Shown here piece after piece: positions 1 through 9,914 of a stretch of 23,907 nt of DNA. Position numbers and translations under genes: made by a program. The first letter of the stretch is position 1. Every line of letters starts with the position of its first letter. This DNA is from Purshia tridentata. Its lineage: Eukaryota; Streptophyta; Magnoliopsida; Rosales; Rosaceae. Where the stretch lies: positions 1-23,907 of the forward strand of contig QANT01005947.1 in assembly GCA_003254885.1 (NCBI GenBank), read 5' to 3'. The notes under the pieces are model-generated. The model searched no databases. It was not told the origin of the DNA and was given only the letters and a program-made list of their open reading frames with translations.

Positions 1-124
1 AGGAAATTAATTGGAATCCACGAGTTAAGAGTGAGGTGGTTTCGTGTGTAAAGGGCATTTTAGTCTTTTGGTATAGGGATGAAGCTTCTAGAAATCTCCA
101 GAATTACTCCATACACCCCCTTAT

Positions 125-133
125 CTATAAAAT
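125..133 (+). promoter_or_regulatory. TATA-like box of copy A
   Basis: CTATAAAAT lies about 55 bases before a CT-rich stretch that would begin the transcript leader. In copy B the comparable box lies about 250 bases from the LTR start, which suggests that copy A begins only a few hundred bases or less left of this window. Confidence 0.45.
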
Positions 134-1206
134 CAAAATTTCTCTAGAAAACTCCATAATTTCTCAACCCACCCCCTAATTTCTCCTTTCCTCTCACTCT
201 CACTCTCCCGCTCCTCCCTCTCTCGCATCTCTCCCTCACCGTGAGAAACCCCAGCCACCAGCCAGCCAGTTCAGGCCACTACCGGCCGACCCAGCCCGTC
301 CACCATCTTCCTCAGCCGCCGGCGCCGCCCCGCAGTACCTTCCTCTAGCCGGCAGCCGCGACGAACAGCCCAGAAACGGGCAGAACGGAGCCATTCCTCC
401 TCCTTCAATTCTGGCCAGAAATTCTACCCAACTCCCCTAAACTTTTGAAGATTTCTCCTCCATAGGTAATGGGCTTCCTTTCCCTTTTAAATTTTGTTGA
501 AAAACTTGAGTAAATTATAGTTGAATTTTATGGGTTTTGGGAGGCTATTTCGGGTTAGGAAGAAATCCGAAAATCTTAGGTGGTTCTTGATGGGTTTGTG
601 ATGATTCTCATCCTAGGAACTTGTAAATGAGGTTTAGAACAAGAAATTTGCAAGGATTTGGAGAAATTGAGAATTGAAAATTTGGGGGTTTATGCCCAAT
701 TCGGGTTACCCCAATTTCTGAACTTGGAGGTTGTTCTAAATTGAGTTTTGGTCAATTTCCAGCCCTTACAAAACCTTAATTGCGATCTAGATGAGTTAAT
801 TTGGGAGAAATTATAATCTTGAGTTAGAACCCGCTACTTTGGGCGACAAGAATAGAAATACCGGATATCTAACTATCAATGCCGTATGGTAAAGCCGTTT
901 CAGAACTCAAATGAAGCTAATTAATAGTATAGGTTGTTTAGAAATGGGTCGGGTAGACAAAACACAAATTTAGTTGTCAAACGGACACTTTTGGGTGCCG
1001 AAATGAATTTAAATAGGCTCGGCTGCGCCTAAGATTTTTGTGTATGGAGTAAGGGATTAAGAAGTGGGGTGTTACCGAGTTGGAGCCGAGAAGGATTAAA
1101 ATGGGGTCTATGGTTGAAGTTTAGGAAATTAAAATGTCACACGTACGTTAATTTCTGTTGTTGTACCAAGTCTAAAGTTATATCTCGTTGTCTTTGTTTT
1201 CTCTAG

Positions 1207-1264
1207 GTGACGCACCCGAGACCGGAGGCGACCCATCTGGAGAGCGAGCGTAGACTCTTCAATT
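1207..1264 (+). other. Exon-like block in copy A
   Basis: A pyrimidine-rich TTTTCTCTAG precedes the block and GTGAGTGGA follows it, so both edges look like splice sites. The block is GC-rich (GTGACGCACCCGAGACCGG...) against AT-rich surroundings. The same block, 57 bases long with the same edges, is present on the minus strand at 22821-22877 in copy C, and its donor side is kept in copy B at about 6291-6301. An upstream donor-like site (AG|GTAATG) is at 465/466 and a downstream acceptor-like TTTCCCCCAG ends at 2250. It has no clear coding content; it could be an untranslated exon of an LTR-driven transcript. Confidence 0.4.
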
Positions 1265-1690
1265 GTGAGTGGATACTTGCTTATATAACTATGTTAGAAA
1301 TTTATAATTTATGTTTCTCGTTTTGGATTATTGTGCCAAGTCATAACTATAAGGGTTTGGGAAAATAAATCGAATTTGGATTGAATTTTATTTGGCTTGA
1401 GTAAAGTTAAGTGATTAAAATAGAATAAATTTCCATGTTGATTTTTGGCATGATACTATATATGTATATAGGTATACATATGTATATATCAAGGGTTTTA
1501 CGGAATTTATTCGATAGAATTCTTAAAAAGTTTACCGGATTTGAAAATGAATGAGTATATTTAATGTTTGTGAGTTTATGGAAAGTAAAAAGGTTGTTTA
1601 AACGTTGGAGTTTCAAATCATAAGGATTTATAAACGCTTGAACCATTATTTTAAATTTCGTTGAGTACCCACCATGTTTTACATTAAGGA

Positions 1691-1740
1691 GGTCTTTGGG
1701 ACCCATCACGGCACACACAAAGGCTTTGGGCCGTGTGTCG
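1691..1740 (+). other. Paired hairpin motif, copy A
   Basis: Hairpin 1 is GGTC-TTTGG-GACC (1691-1703). Hairpin 2 pairs CGGCACAC (1709-1716) with CGTGTGTCG (1732-1740) through eight pairs including one G-T, around a loop holding GGCTTTGGG. Both hairpins recur in copies B (6033-6080) and C (22437-22486) with altered stem bases. A third CTTTGGGG follows at about 1752-1759. Role unknown. Confidence 0.5.
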
Positions 1741-2652
1741 GGATGCCTCGCCCTTTGGGGGCAGTCTGCGTGCACGTACGACATTCTGGCTTGTTGTACG
1801 ATGGCGAAGCGACAGTACAAGGGCCACTGAATCCACTCGTATGACGGCGTTGCGACGGTGCGGGTGGAAGAATAAGTCATTTGGGTGCTTAGATGGAAAA
1901 CGCTCCTTTGAAAATTTTGTTCTTTACAATTATTTTCTCTCTATGTGAGTTCTTAAAAGAATTTATTTCGAAAGGATTTTATTTTATTACCCTTGGAATT
2001 ATTCACGCATTTTATTTTGTCTTTAAATGAAATTTTAGAAATCTAAAGTGATAGTGATTCTTCTGTTGTGTTTTACCGAAAGTAAACGTTGGAAACAATA
2101 TTTTCATATGGGGGAAAATAAATTAACTTGTGAGTCCAGACACTAAAAATTTATTATATTGTTGGTTTTAAATAAACCTTTGATTTAAATATCCACTCAC
2201 TGAGCCTATCTCATTTGGAAGTTATTTTTATGTTTTGATGTTTCCCCCAGGTAGAAGCGGCGGCCCGTAGAAAAGTTTGCGCGTCGAGGTGGATCTTCGC
2301 TCCCGTTGTTGAGGGTAGAAACCTTTTGACTGTAATTTGTATTAGTCATAACGTCTAAATTTTGTATCTGCATATGTAAATAAGTATAAAATATATGATA
2401 GGTCGGAGGCCTAAAATGGTTGTGGTAGGGAAGCTGAACAGTTAGAAGTGTATTTTAATAGGTTTGAAAATTTGGAAAAGTGACATTTTCAGGGGAAGTG
2501 CTGCCGAATTTCCGGCAGAATATTTGCATATACAAGTTTTTCTTCCCAGGAAGGTTTGAAGATTTAGGGTGGTGGGCCCTATGTCCGAGGGACGTGGGAC
2601 CCCACAGGGTGACCTCGAAATGAAATGGAAGGTTTCGGGGTCAGTCCTGTCA

Positions 2653-2657
2653 CTAGT
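2653..2657 (+). repeat. Probable right target duplication of copy A (CTAGT)
   Basis: CTAGT directly follows the CA terminus of copy A. The unbroken 3' LTR carries the same five bases at 18179-18183, so they are host sequence. The left duplicate would be outside the window. Confidence 0.5.
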
Positions 2658-3559
2658 TGCCCTATTTATCCCTTTTAAATTCTAATTTTTAGAGATTAAT
2701 GAGGGAAAGAAGTCATCTACATGCAAGTCCACAAGAGGACCAGCTGCACATACCTATTTAAACCAAATTTAAGCTATGTTTTAGGGTTCCACACCTTAGG
2801 GAAAAATCAGAAAATAGAGAGAGGGTGGCTACAGCTTGGAGGCGTGAGCTCTCCTAGGGTTTCATCTTTTTTTTATCTTTTTAATTTTTAGATGTTAAAC
2901 ATGAATTCTGTATGTTTTCTTATGTTTAGCATGAACTAATTTCGTTTTCTAGGGCTTAGGGTTCAGCCATAGGGTGAATGTTCATATGGATTGATGTAGT
3001 TTCTGTTTATTCTTAATTCCAAGTTCTAATGATTTTGATTTCACTATTTTTCATTGCTTTCGAGTTGTTTTTAATTCTTGATTGATCACCTAGGGTTATT
3101 GCATCTAGAATCTAATCAATTTAGGGTGATGACAACCAATCAGCCCTTAATATGAGTGATAAGCAATCTAGAATTTAGTAATCGGTTAAAGTCAAATTGT
3201 GTGAAATTGAATCTAATGCATCTAGGGTAGACACCATGCTCTAGGGTGTTAGTTGCATTAATATTCTCATTTGTGCATTAATGGACCTTGCTGTATTCTT
3301 AGGTAGATGCCATGCCTAGCTTACATTTAGGTTACCAAACTAGGGTATGCACTAGTTTGTGCATTAAGAGAATCATGCATTTCATGCTATGCCATAGGTG
3401 AATTTGTGAATGCACTCATCAATAGGAATTAAGGGTTCAGCAATTACATCAAGACATTGGAAAAGAGGTCTAGTGGTACAGTCCTAGTGTCCTCGTAAAT
3501 TCATCCATATATTTTCACAAGATAACTTGCTATTTTTCCATTCTCTTTGTTATTTGAGC

Positions 3560-3564
3560 ATCAT
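3560..3564 (+). repeat. Left target-site duplicate of copy B (ATCAT)
   Basis: ATCAT stands before the TG terminus of copy B and AACAT (7308-7312) after its other end: four of five bases agree. The unbroken 3' LTR has a single ATCAT at 19092-19096, and removing copy B plus one duplicate restores an alignment with it. Confidence 0.65.
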
Positions 3565-3879
3565 TGATAGGACCGCCTCGGAGTTTACCCTGAGACGACC
3601 CTGTAGGGACGCCATGTCTTACAACATGGGCCCCGATTTTATCAAAAATTCAGCAGCAACTTCTTTGTAAAATGCCTTACCCAAAAACAAAATATGCCCT
3701 ATTAAAACTCAACAATAACAATAAAATCCCAACAATAATCTCCAAACAAAAAAATAATAATAATCAAATCGACAAACAAACCCAAAGTGGTCATCTCAAA
3801 GTGACCTCAGAGCATATTTAAAAGAAGTACATCATTCCGAAAGAAATGAATAACCAAAGTAATAAATAAATAAAATAGA

Positions 3880-5430
3880 CTATGTGTTAGTTTCAAGTTT
3901 TGTATTGGCAATTTCCTTGACAAAACAACTTGTAATTATTTTAGATTTGAATCTCACACAAGCTCTAGACTAAGTTAGGAACATTTGAGTGTGCAATGAA
4001 GTCTACACAGCTGGTCCTACATCCCTCATGCCTAAGGTAATACCCATACCAGCCATTTCATGCAACATCAGTTTTTCACAGAGTAGTGCATGTTTTGACT
4101 AGTCTATGACATATCATTCACTACACTTTTCTAGCACGAGAACTGCAAATACTATGTTGTGAATATTAAGTGATCTCACGTGAGGGTCTCTTATGTGGGT
4201 CACACTCCTAAATGGGTATTTGCACTTGTCTAATTTTCTGACTTCTTTTGATTGGGCCTTTACTCTCCTCATTTATTCTCCAGCCCACATCATTTTTTAA
4301 TGGGTTTTTATTTTGCACTATTCATCATCTTCTTCAAATCTTTTTTCTGAAAATGGAAACTTTCCCAAAACAACTCAGCCCCTCTCCCAAACGAATCTTC
4401 AGATTCCCTTTGGCATATTCGGCTATGAGCTGTCCTGAAAGTTTGTTAGGACTTGAGCCTATTATTGGCTGCCATGTGGAACGGTGTGGGTGTGCGTGTG
4501 TGGCTGCTGCTACAAGGTACGGACAGCCCTTCATTCTTTTTGTCACACACATTTTTGGTATGTTTTGAGCAGCCTTTGAGCTGAGTGTTTTTGTGAGACC
4601 AAATGGGTATTTTATTTTTCAAGAGTTCAAAGTTTTTCTTTGAAAATTTTCTTGTGTTCATCTCTTGAATTGTTTTATCTAAAAACTAAATGGGTTTTGT
4701 GTATGGGTTTCAGATTTCTTCAAAAAGCATAAACACATCACTCTAGTTTTTAGATTTGGGTTTATATTGGCTTCTTCAAATCTTGTTTGGTTGAAGGAGT
4801 TGATCTTGCTAACCCAAAATATTGCATATCACTTTCATATCTACAAGATCCATAAGCAAGCTGCAAATGGGGTGCTACATGTTGATGAGCTAGAGGATAG
4901 AGCTGCCAACAAAGTAAATGACTCTCGGCTGCTTGGTTGATGGTTGCACAAAGTGGGTATGCTAGCTGCTACTTAGCTTTAGAGTTAGTAAATGAGCTTG
5001 TGTGCTGATATAGACTTTGTATTGAACCTCAACATATTGGATTGCCTGGTCAGCGGATAAGANGACCCCCAGTTTTTTAACCCTTTGAGGTTTTTCTGGG
5101 TGAACAACTTGTGTGTCTCCTCTTTGTGGTTGTTGAGTTTATTTGGGTCTTATATAACTTGTGTTTATTTCCTTGGTATATGGCATCATACCATGACTTC
5201 TGATTGATTATATTGCATCTAATGAACTGAATATAATCTAGCATCTCACATCTCACTTTAGTTGTGGCTAGCACTGGGATGCCTACTTTGATGGATCCTT
5301 GAGTGCCTAGGTTGTCACTCCTCACATAAATATTTGAATTGCTAGTTGGTTGTGTTTCTCAAGTTGTGATTCTGTCGAGCAGACATAAGTGTGTTTGATT
5401 GGTTCAGTCTTGTCAAATAGTTTTAAAATT
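3880..5430. other. Unassigned segment inside copy B
   Basis: This stretch has no recognisable counterpart in copies A or C. The plus strand carries a 106-codon open frame (4248-4568) with an internal ATG at 4352, a donor-like AAG|GTACGG at about 4515, an acceptor-like TTTCAG ending at 4713, and an open run to about 4937 whose end (around QAANGVLHVDELEDRAANK) looks like ordinary protein. I do not recognise a family. No clear terminal inverted repeats or target duplication could be fixed; a weak AAATAG repeat occurs near both edges. It may be a nested transposon carrying a host gene fragment, or simply LTR sequence lost from the other copies. Confidence 0.3.
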
Positions 5431-5904
5431 GGGTCCGATCAGTGATCGTTGTTTTACTTAGGTGCTTTAGGGTATTAAAGCACTTTATACCAAACGTCAC
5501 TATGCCTACGTAGTCTTGGATGTCAGAGGACACAGAAGTGGCTCGACCCTCAAGTGGCACGAATGAGATCCTTGTCACTTAGGGGAGAACATTAAAAACA
5601 CATAGTTATGAGATAAAACTCAGTGAGTAAACAAAAATAATTTAAACAATCCTTTTTCAACATAAAACAATATTAACATTGAACTTGTTTTTTGAATTCC
5701 CCAGTTTTAAAACCAATTCACAAAATCATAATATCAGACCACAAATCCTGGGTCCCACCCGTCATAAATCCAAAGAATACTAAATATGCATATACGGTTC
5801 CAAACATTTACAAAAGTAAAACATTAAATATAAGTAGTAGTAGCACAAGATATTTACTAGTATATCAAAATACTTACAACTCACACTGTAGTACCCACAA
5901 ATTC

Positions 5905-6035
5905 TCTATCAATACGTACATGTGGGCCAAATACGCATACATAGATATGGCTAATCTTTATCAATATGCGAACACACAATGGTTCGCATAGATTCCCAAC
6001 TTTATCAATACGCGCATAGATAGTGCACCAGAACA
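5905..6035 (-). repeat. Short imperfect tandem repeats in copy B
   Basis: Three or four units built on TTTATCAATACG / TCTATCAATACG with CGCATA-type spacers occur between about 5907 and 6030. They sit next to the hairpin motif, as does the 27-bp repeat in copy C, so the two arrays look like variants of one unstable tract. Confidence 0.5.
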
Positions 6036-6080
6036 CATGGCCCAAAGCCTATATGTGTGAACCGACGGGTCCCAAAGACC
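6033..6080 (-). other. Paired hairpin motif, copy B
   Basis: Hairpin 1 pairs GGTC (6068-6071) with GACC (6077-6080), identical to the other copies. Hairpin 2 pairs ACACAT (6033-6038) with ATGTGT (6053-6058) around a 14-base loop containing CCCAAAGCC. Stem bases differ from copies A and C while pairing is kept. Confidence 0.5.
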
Positions 6081-7017
6081 TATAACCAGCCATTTACCCC
6101 CAGGTACTGTCCAGCAGTTTAAAAACTATAAACCAATATCTTTATAAATATATTACATATACATTTTCAAAATACCACAAGATAAATATTTACGAATAAA
6201 AGAATTATCCAATCAAAACAAAATTTCAACAAAAACTTAAATAAATTCAAAACAATCTTGAAAAATTTAAAAGACTAACTTGGAAACCAAAATCCACTCA
6301 CAAACTTGGCGAGCAAAACGCAAACCTCGCCGATCACCCAACTAAAGGCCAACACTCAAAAAGTCACCCGAAAACACTCCCGATCTTTCTATAAAAACAC
6401 GTAAGGTCCAGACTGGTTCCAAAAGCCTTGAAATAAGGAAAAGAACATTTTTTGTCACTGGCTGGTCTAGCAGCACCGCACGTGGAGGCGCTGGCAACTG
6501 TCAACGATGGCAGCACTTGAAAGTTGACTTTTTCGATGACTAACCCAGAAAATAAAATTGAACATACCAAATGGACGGGCTCAATGAGAGGAACAACTTT
6601 ATCAACTGGGCCGAGTCCAAAAAGTGGCTGGAAGTGGTTAGAAAACCCCAATTTCCGTCTGAAATTTCTGTTCCTCACCTGAAAATTCAAACCTACATGA
6701 AAAATTGCAAATCATATACGGTTGGAAAGCTTGAAATGTGATGATTTTAGAAAGATAAGGATCGAACCAAATCAAGGTTGGACGAAGCAGAAATTTGGAT
6801 TTGAAACTCACGGTAGTCGAAACTTCCAGGGCTCGATTCGTCGTCCACAATGTTTCGATCAGGACAATTTGGATATGGATGGAAAGAGGACGAAGAAACG
6901 AACAAAACTTGATAAACATGACGTCTAGCCGATGCTTCACGCACCTCCACGCACGGCCAGAAAGTACGTCGGTGATGTTGATCGCCCAAACACTGTTCAT
7001 GCGTATTTTTACGTAAT

Positions 7018-7041
7018 TTTGATTTTTTTAAAAAAATCAAA
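7018..7041. repeat. 24-bp perfect palindrome
   Basis: TTTGATTTTTTT is followed directly by its own reverse complement. On the minus strand of copy B it lies just downstream of the TATA-like box, so it would fall near the start of the transcript. Confidence 0.6.
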
Positions 7042-7050
7042 TTATTTTTC

Positions 7051-7060
7051 CTATTTATAT
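7051..7060 (-). promoter_or_regulatory. TATA-like box of copy B
   Basis: The minus strand reads ATATAAATAG, about 250 bases inside the TG start of copy B, matching the promoter position expected in the U3 part of an LTR. Confidence 0.45.
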
Positions 7061-7307
7061 TTTTTTCCCCCAAACTTCAAACGCGCATAACTCCTAAACC
7101 GTAACTCCAAATTATGAGCCATTTCTTGTTACGTGCTCGTGAGGTTGAACTCTATGCAACAATATAAAAATTTGGGCTGAAACACGCTTTTAAAAATATA
7201 CATCCTCTGCAAAACTAAAACTTTCCTAAGTGAGGGCAAATTGGTAAATTCACCCCAATGACTTTAAATGACGATCCAACAAGGAAAACTAGCGACGGGT
7301 CGTAACA

Positions 7308-7312
7308 AACAT
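7308..7312 (+). repeat. Right target-site duplicate of copy B (AACAT)
   Basis: Pairs with ATCAT at 3560-3564 with one mismatch; the base after it resumes the Athila-like LTR (AGCATTAATTTAGG, compare AGTATTCATTTAGG at 19097). Confidence 0.6.
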
Positions 7313-7576
7313 AGCATTAATTTAGGTTTAATTTGCTGTTTCTAAGTCATCAAAAACACCCCCTGCCCCCAAACTCGTGTGAGTGTGTGTGTGCGCTTAA
7401 GTTACTTGCTGCCTTAGTCGTGACAACTTGGGTAGCAACTTATGTTTTGTTTTCTTGTTTCTTTTGCATTAGGTTCATCATTTGAAAATCATAAATAGTC
7501 CTCGTGGGATTGACCTCACTTGCCACCTATATTATATATAGATTCATGCACTGTAAGTATTAAATTATAATAAATA
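7313..7576 (+). mobile_element. 5' LTR of the Athila-like element, final part
   Basis: Aligns with 19097-19348 of the 3' LTR, including the TCGTGGGATNGAC block, 'TATATTATATATAGATT' and the terminus. The expected terminal CA is TA here (7575-7576), one C-to-T change, while the 3' LTR keeps CA. A short GT run is at about 7380-7395. Confidence 0.9.
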
Positions 7577-7581
7577 GTTTT

Positions 7582-7599
7582 TGGCGCCATTGCCGGGGA
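7582..7599 (+). promoter_or_regulatory. Primer-binding site for tRNA-Asp
   Basis: TGGCGCCATTGCCGGGGA lies five bases after the LTR end. Plant tRNA-Asp ends in the complement of TGGCGCCGTTGCCGGGGA, so 17 of 18 bases match, with one G-to-A change. This is the primer used by Athila/Tat elements, and it fixes the 5' LTR boundary. Confidence 0.9.
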
Positions 7600-8455
7600 C
7601 TAGTTTTGATCTTTGTGACAACCCTAATGTTTTCTTTTAGTGTTTTTATTTAGTGTTCATTTTATGTTTGGTGTTTATTAATTTTCTTTCCTTTGTTATG
7701 TTTTTTGGCCGTGAGTTCTAGAGTTAGTGTTGTGATTTTCTTTTAACTTGTTTTAGGTTAGTTAGTTACATTAGGACATTATTGTTGTGAGTGTGTGGTC
7801 TTTATCTTGCTACACTTTCTTTTATGCATGCTTTCTTGCATGTGTGTTATGTTTTAAGTCTTTGTCAAGGTTCATTGCTTTCCTTGCTTGGTCTTTAGAC
7901 ATTACCATCCTTGCTGCATATCTTTCAATAGTGGAGTGATATTAGGATTCTTACCTTCTCTATCCACTATATTTATTGGTTTTAGTTTTTGCTCTAGTGT
8001 TTGCATGCAATTAGGAGTCGTAATTATCTATGTAACCGAGTATGGTAAGTGTTTAACTAGTTTCTTTTTCTGTTTTAGTGTTGCATCTAATTAAGAAGTT
8101 AAGCTTAAATTTTAAATTTCATGCCTTATTTGCATGGTCTGATTTGGTGTTTGCTTCCTTATTAGTTTATGCTATTTGAATTCTAAGTTAGGTAGGATTG
8201 TATCTAGTTTAGGAAGTTTGAATTTGAATTGATTCTTGTTTAATTTCTTAATTTTGCTACTTTCCTTTTTAGTTTATTTGGCTTAGTTAATTATTTATTT
8301 TCGTTTTATTTTCTGATTTTCGTTTTTATTTGTTTAATTAATTAACTTATTTATTTATTTTCAAAAAAAAAAAGAAGAAGCTGAATTTCATTTTCTTTTT
8401 AATTGTTTAATTGTAGTTCTAATTCCTTTGTTTCTTACTTTTTAGGTACTTGTGT
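7600..8455 (+). other. Untranslated leader of the Athila-like element
   Basis: A T-rich stretch between PBS and gag with no credible open frame. It includes an A-run followed by GAAGAAG at about 8363-8380. Long leaders are usual in Athila/Tat. No further element was recognised in it. Confidence 0.6.
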
Positions 8456-9914
8456 ATGTCCCAACCAAGTTCTAACGAACCAGTTGACTAAGAAACTCCT
8501 TTGGATGAGAGATTAGCACAAATCAGATTGTTTTGTGAAAGGAGTAAAGGGAAACAAGTTCAATTGGCAGCAAATCTACCTTTACCATCCCCTACACCAT
8601 CTCCTATATCTTCACCTACAACATCTATAACTTCTAGTCCTAGAGCATTCCGGCAGATGGGTGATTAGAATCAAGATAACATGGCTAGACCACTGAAGGA
8701 TTTCTCTATACCTTAGGCTGCTAATCAAGCATCATGCATTGTTTATCCTCAGACTATATCGATAACTTCGAGCTCAAGTCTGGGATGATTCATTTCTTGC
8801 CTGCATTCCATGGTCTTTCTGGAGAGGACCCACATATGCATATTGATAAGTTCTTTGAGGTTTACTCTACTATCAAGATTAGAGGATTAGATGATGAGCA
8901 AATCCGATTGAGGTTATTTCTATTTACATTAGCCAAGACATGGTTACATTCACTTCCCAGAGCTTCTATACAGACTTGGCGAATAAGTTTCTTACAAAAG
9001 TTCTTTCCAACTTAGAAAACGAATCAGATAAGGAAAGAGATAGTCAGTGTTCAGCAGGAATAGGGAGAAGTCTTCCATGAGTATTGGGAGAGGTATAAAA
9101 GATTGCTCAACTCATGTCTCCATCACAACATTCAAGAGTATCAGCTTATGTTGTACTTATATGAGGGTATATGCTTGATGTAGATAGGATGATGGCAGAT
9201 GCCACATCTAGTGGTGGATTGATGAACAAAAATGCTAAGGAAGCCAGGACACTGTTTGAGGCACTTTCACAGAATTCTCAGCATTGGAGCTACAACAGAG
9301 CAAAGGGTCTGCAGAAGAAAGCTGGCATGTATGAAGTCAGTTCTGGTACACATTTGGAAGCTCAGATACATAATTTAACTAACCTAGTACAACAGCAGTC
9401 TGCTTTGGTACAACTGTTGATCAAGCCACAAGTCACAGTTTGCGCCATATGTACCATGCATGGACATGCTATGGAGAGTTGTCCCTAGAATTAGAACCAG
9501 TCTTTCATTAATCACATAATGGAGCAGGCCAATGCTTTGGGTACTTACCAGGGTCAGGGTTCTTATCAGGGTCAAAATTAGATGCAGAAGCCTAGAAATG
9601 ATCCCTTTGCTCCTACTTACAATCCAGGGTGGAGGAATCACCCCAATTTCAGGTGGAGCTACAATTAGAATTAGCAGCAACCTCAGATCTCATTCCCACA
9701 ACATTAGGCACATCAAGGCAATCAACAACAACAGCCTCAGAAGAAGCCATTGGAAAAGTTGATCGCATCTATGGTTCAGAGTTCATAGAATTTCATGCAG
9801 AGTACACAGTTTTTCATGCAGAAGACTGATAGAGCCAATGCGAGTCTTGAGCAACAGATGGGCCAACTAGCTATTGCATTGAATCAGAAGGAGCCAGGAA
9901 GACTTCTAGGGTAG
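8456..9914 (+). pseudogene. gag: gag, decayed (capsid and CCHC nucleocapsid)
   Basis: Would encode the structural polyprotein that forms the cytoplasmic virus-like particle and binds element RNA. I chose the ATG at 8456 because it opens a serine/proline-rich N-terminus typical of Athila gag. Capsid-like sequence (NFELKSGMIHFLPAFHG, EDPHMHIDKFFEV, IRLRLFLFTLAKTWLHSLP) spans 8757-9012. 'EYWERYKRL' (about 9079-9105) is another Ty3/gypsy capsid hallmark. The zinc knuckle C-x2-C-x4-H-x4-C is complete at 9441-9482. A glutamine-rich tail follows. The frame breaks near 8757 and 9168. Stops are at 8489, 8666, 8714, 9013, 9061, 9486, 9492, 9579, 9666, 9672, 9705, 9786 and 9912; the last separates this part from the protease region. 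All are TAG except TAA at 8489. Not functional. Confidence 0.85.

Larger units (their letters stand above)
1..2652 (+). mobile_element. LTR-like copy A (Del/Tekay-type, partial), inserted in the Athila-like 5' LTR
   Basis: No protein is encoded. The right end reads GGGGTCAGTCCTGTCA and stops exactly where the Athila-like LTR resumes (2653), whose intact copy runs through the same point at 18179. The left end is outside the window. A TATA-like box near 125 is followed by a CT-rich then GC-rich leader (about 180-420), as in plant Del/Tekay LTRs. The same order of blocks recurs on the minus strand in 3565-7307 and 21564-23872: donor-like site, short exon-like block, GTGAGTGGA, hairpin pair, 'CACTCACTGAG', a CCCCCAG acceptor-like site, a 'tgctgccgaat' block and a CA terminus. 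I infer a long solo LTR or the 3' LTR of a larger element. The family name rests on layout, not on a protein, and is tentative. Confidence 0.6.
2653..3564 (+). mobile_element. 5' LTR of the Athila-like element, first surviving part
   Basis: Aligns base for base, with scattered differences, to 18179-19096 of the 3' LTR. It starts with CTAGT next to the end of copy A and ends at GAGCATCAT, where copy B is inserted. It holds a TATA-like TATTTAAAC at about 2755-2763, two copies of a GGTAGAYRCCATGC motif (3226 and 3302), and lacks seven bases that would form a third copy seen in the 3' LTR at 18870. Confidence 0.9.
3565..7307 (-). mobile_element. LTR-like copy B (solo-LTR-like, same family group as A and C)
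   Basis: Read on the minus strand it starts TGTTACGACCCG (7307) and ends GGTCCTATCA (3565), proper TG...CA termini, flanked by a near-perfect 5-bp duplication. The minus strand shows a TATA-like box (about 7051-7060), donor-like GTGAGG (6677), GTGAGTGGA (about 6291-6301), the hairpin pair (6033-6080), 'CACTGAG' (about 5620) and a 'tgctgctgaat' block (about 3640-3655), in the same order as copies A and C. No gag or pol lies between the termini, so a solo LTR is the simplest reading. It is longer than expected because of about 1.5 kb (3880-5430) without a counterpart in A or C. One ambiguous base (N) is at 5063. Confidence 0.65.

Noticed and set aside
1407..1880. 157-codon minus-strand frame in copy A
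   Set aside because: Runs against the direction of copy A and across its hairpins; low-complexity tail, no domain, and not kept in copies B or C.
5063..5063. Ambiguous base N as a sign of an assembly gap
   Set aside because: A single uncalled base with continuous sequence on both sides; no change of context there.
3873..5425. Six-base AAATAG as target duplication of a nested transposon in copy B
   Set aside because: AT-rich and short, no matching terminal inverted repeats, so the ends cannot be trusted.
6364..7073. Overlapping open frames on both strands near the start of copy B
   Set aside because: They lie in the LTR promoter and leader, are mutually overlapping, and show no recognisable domain.
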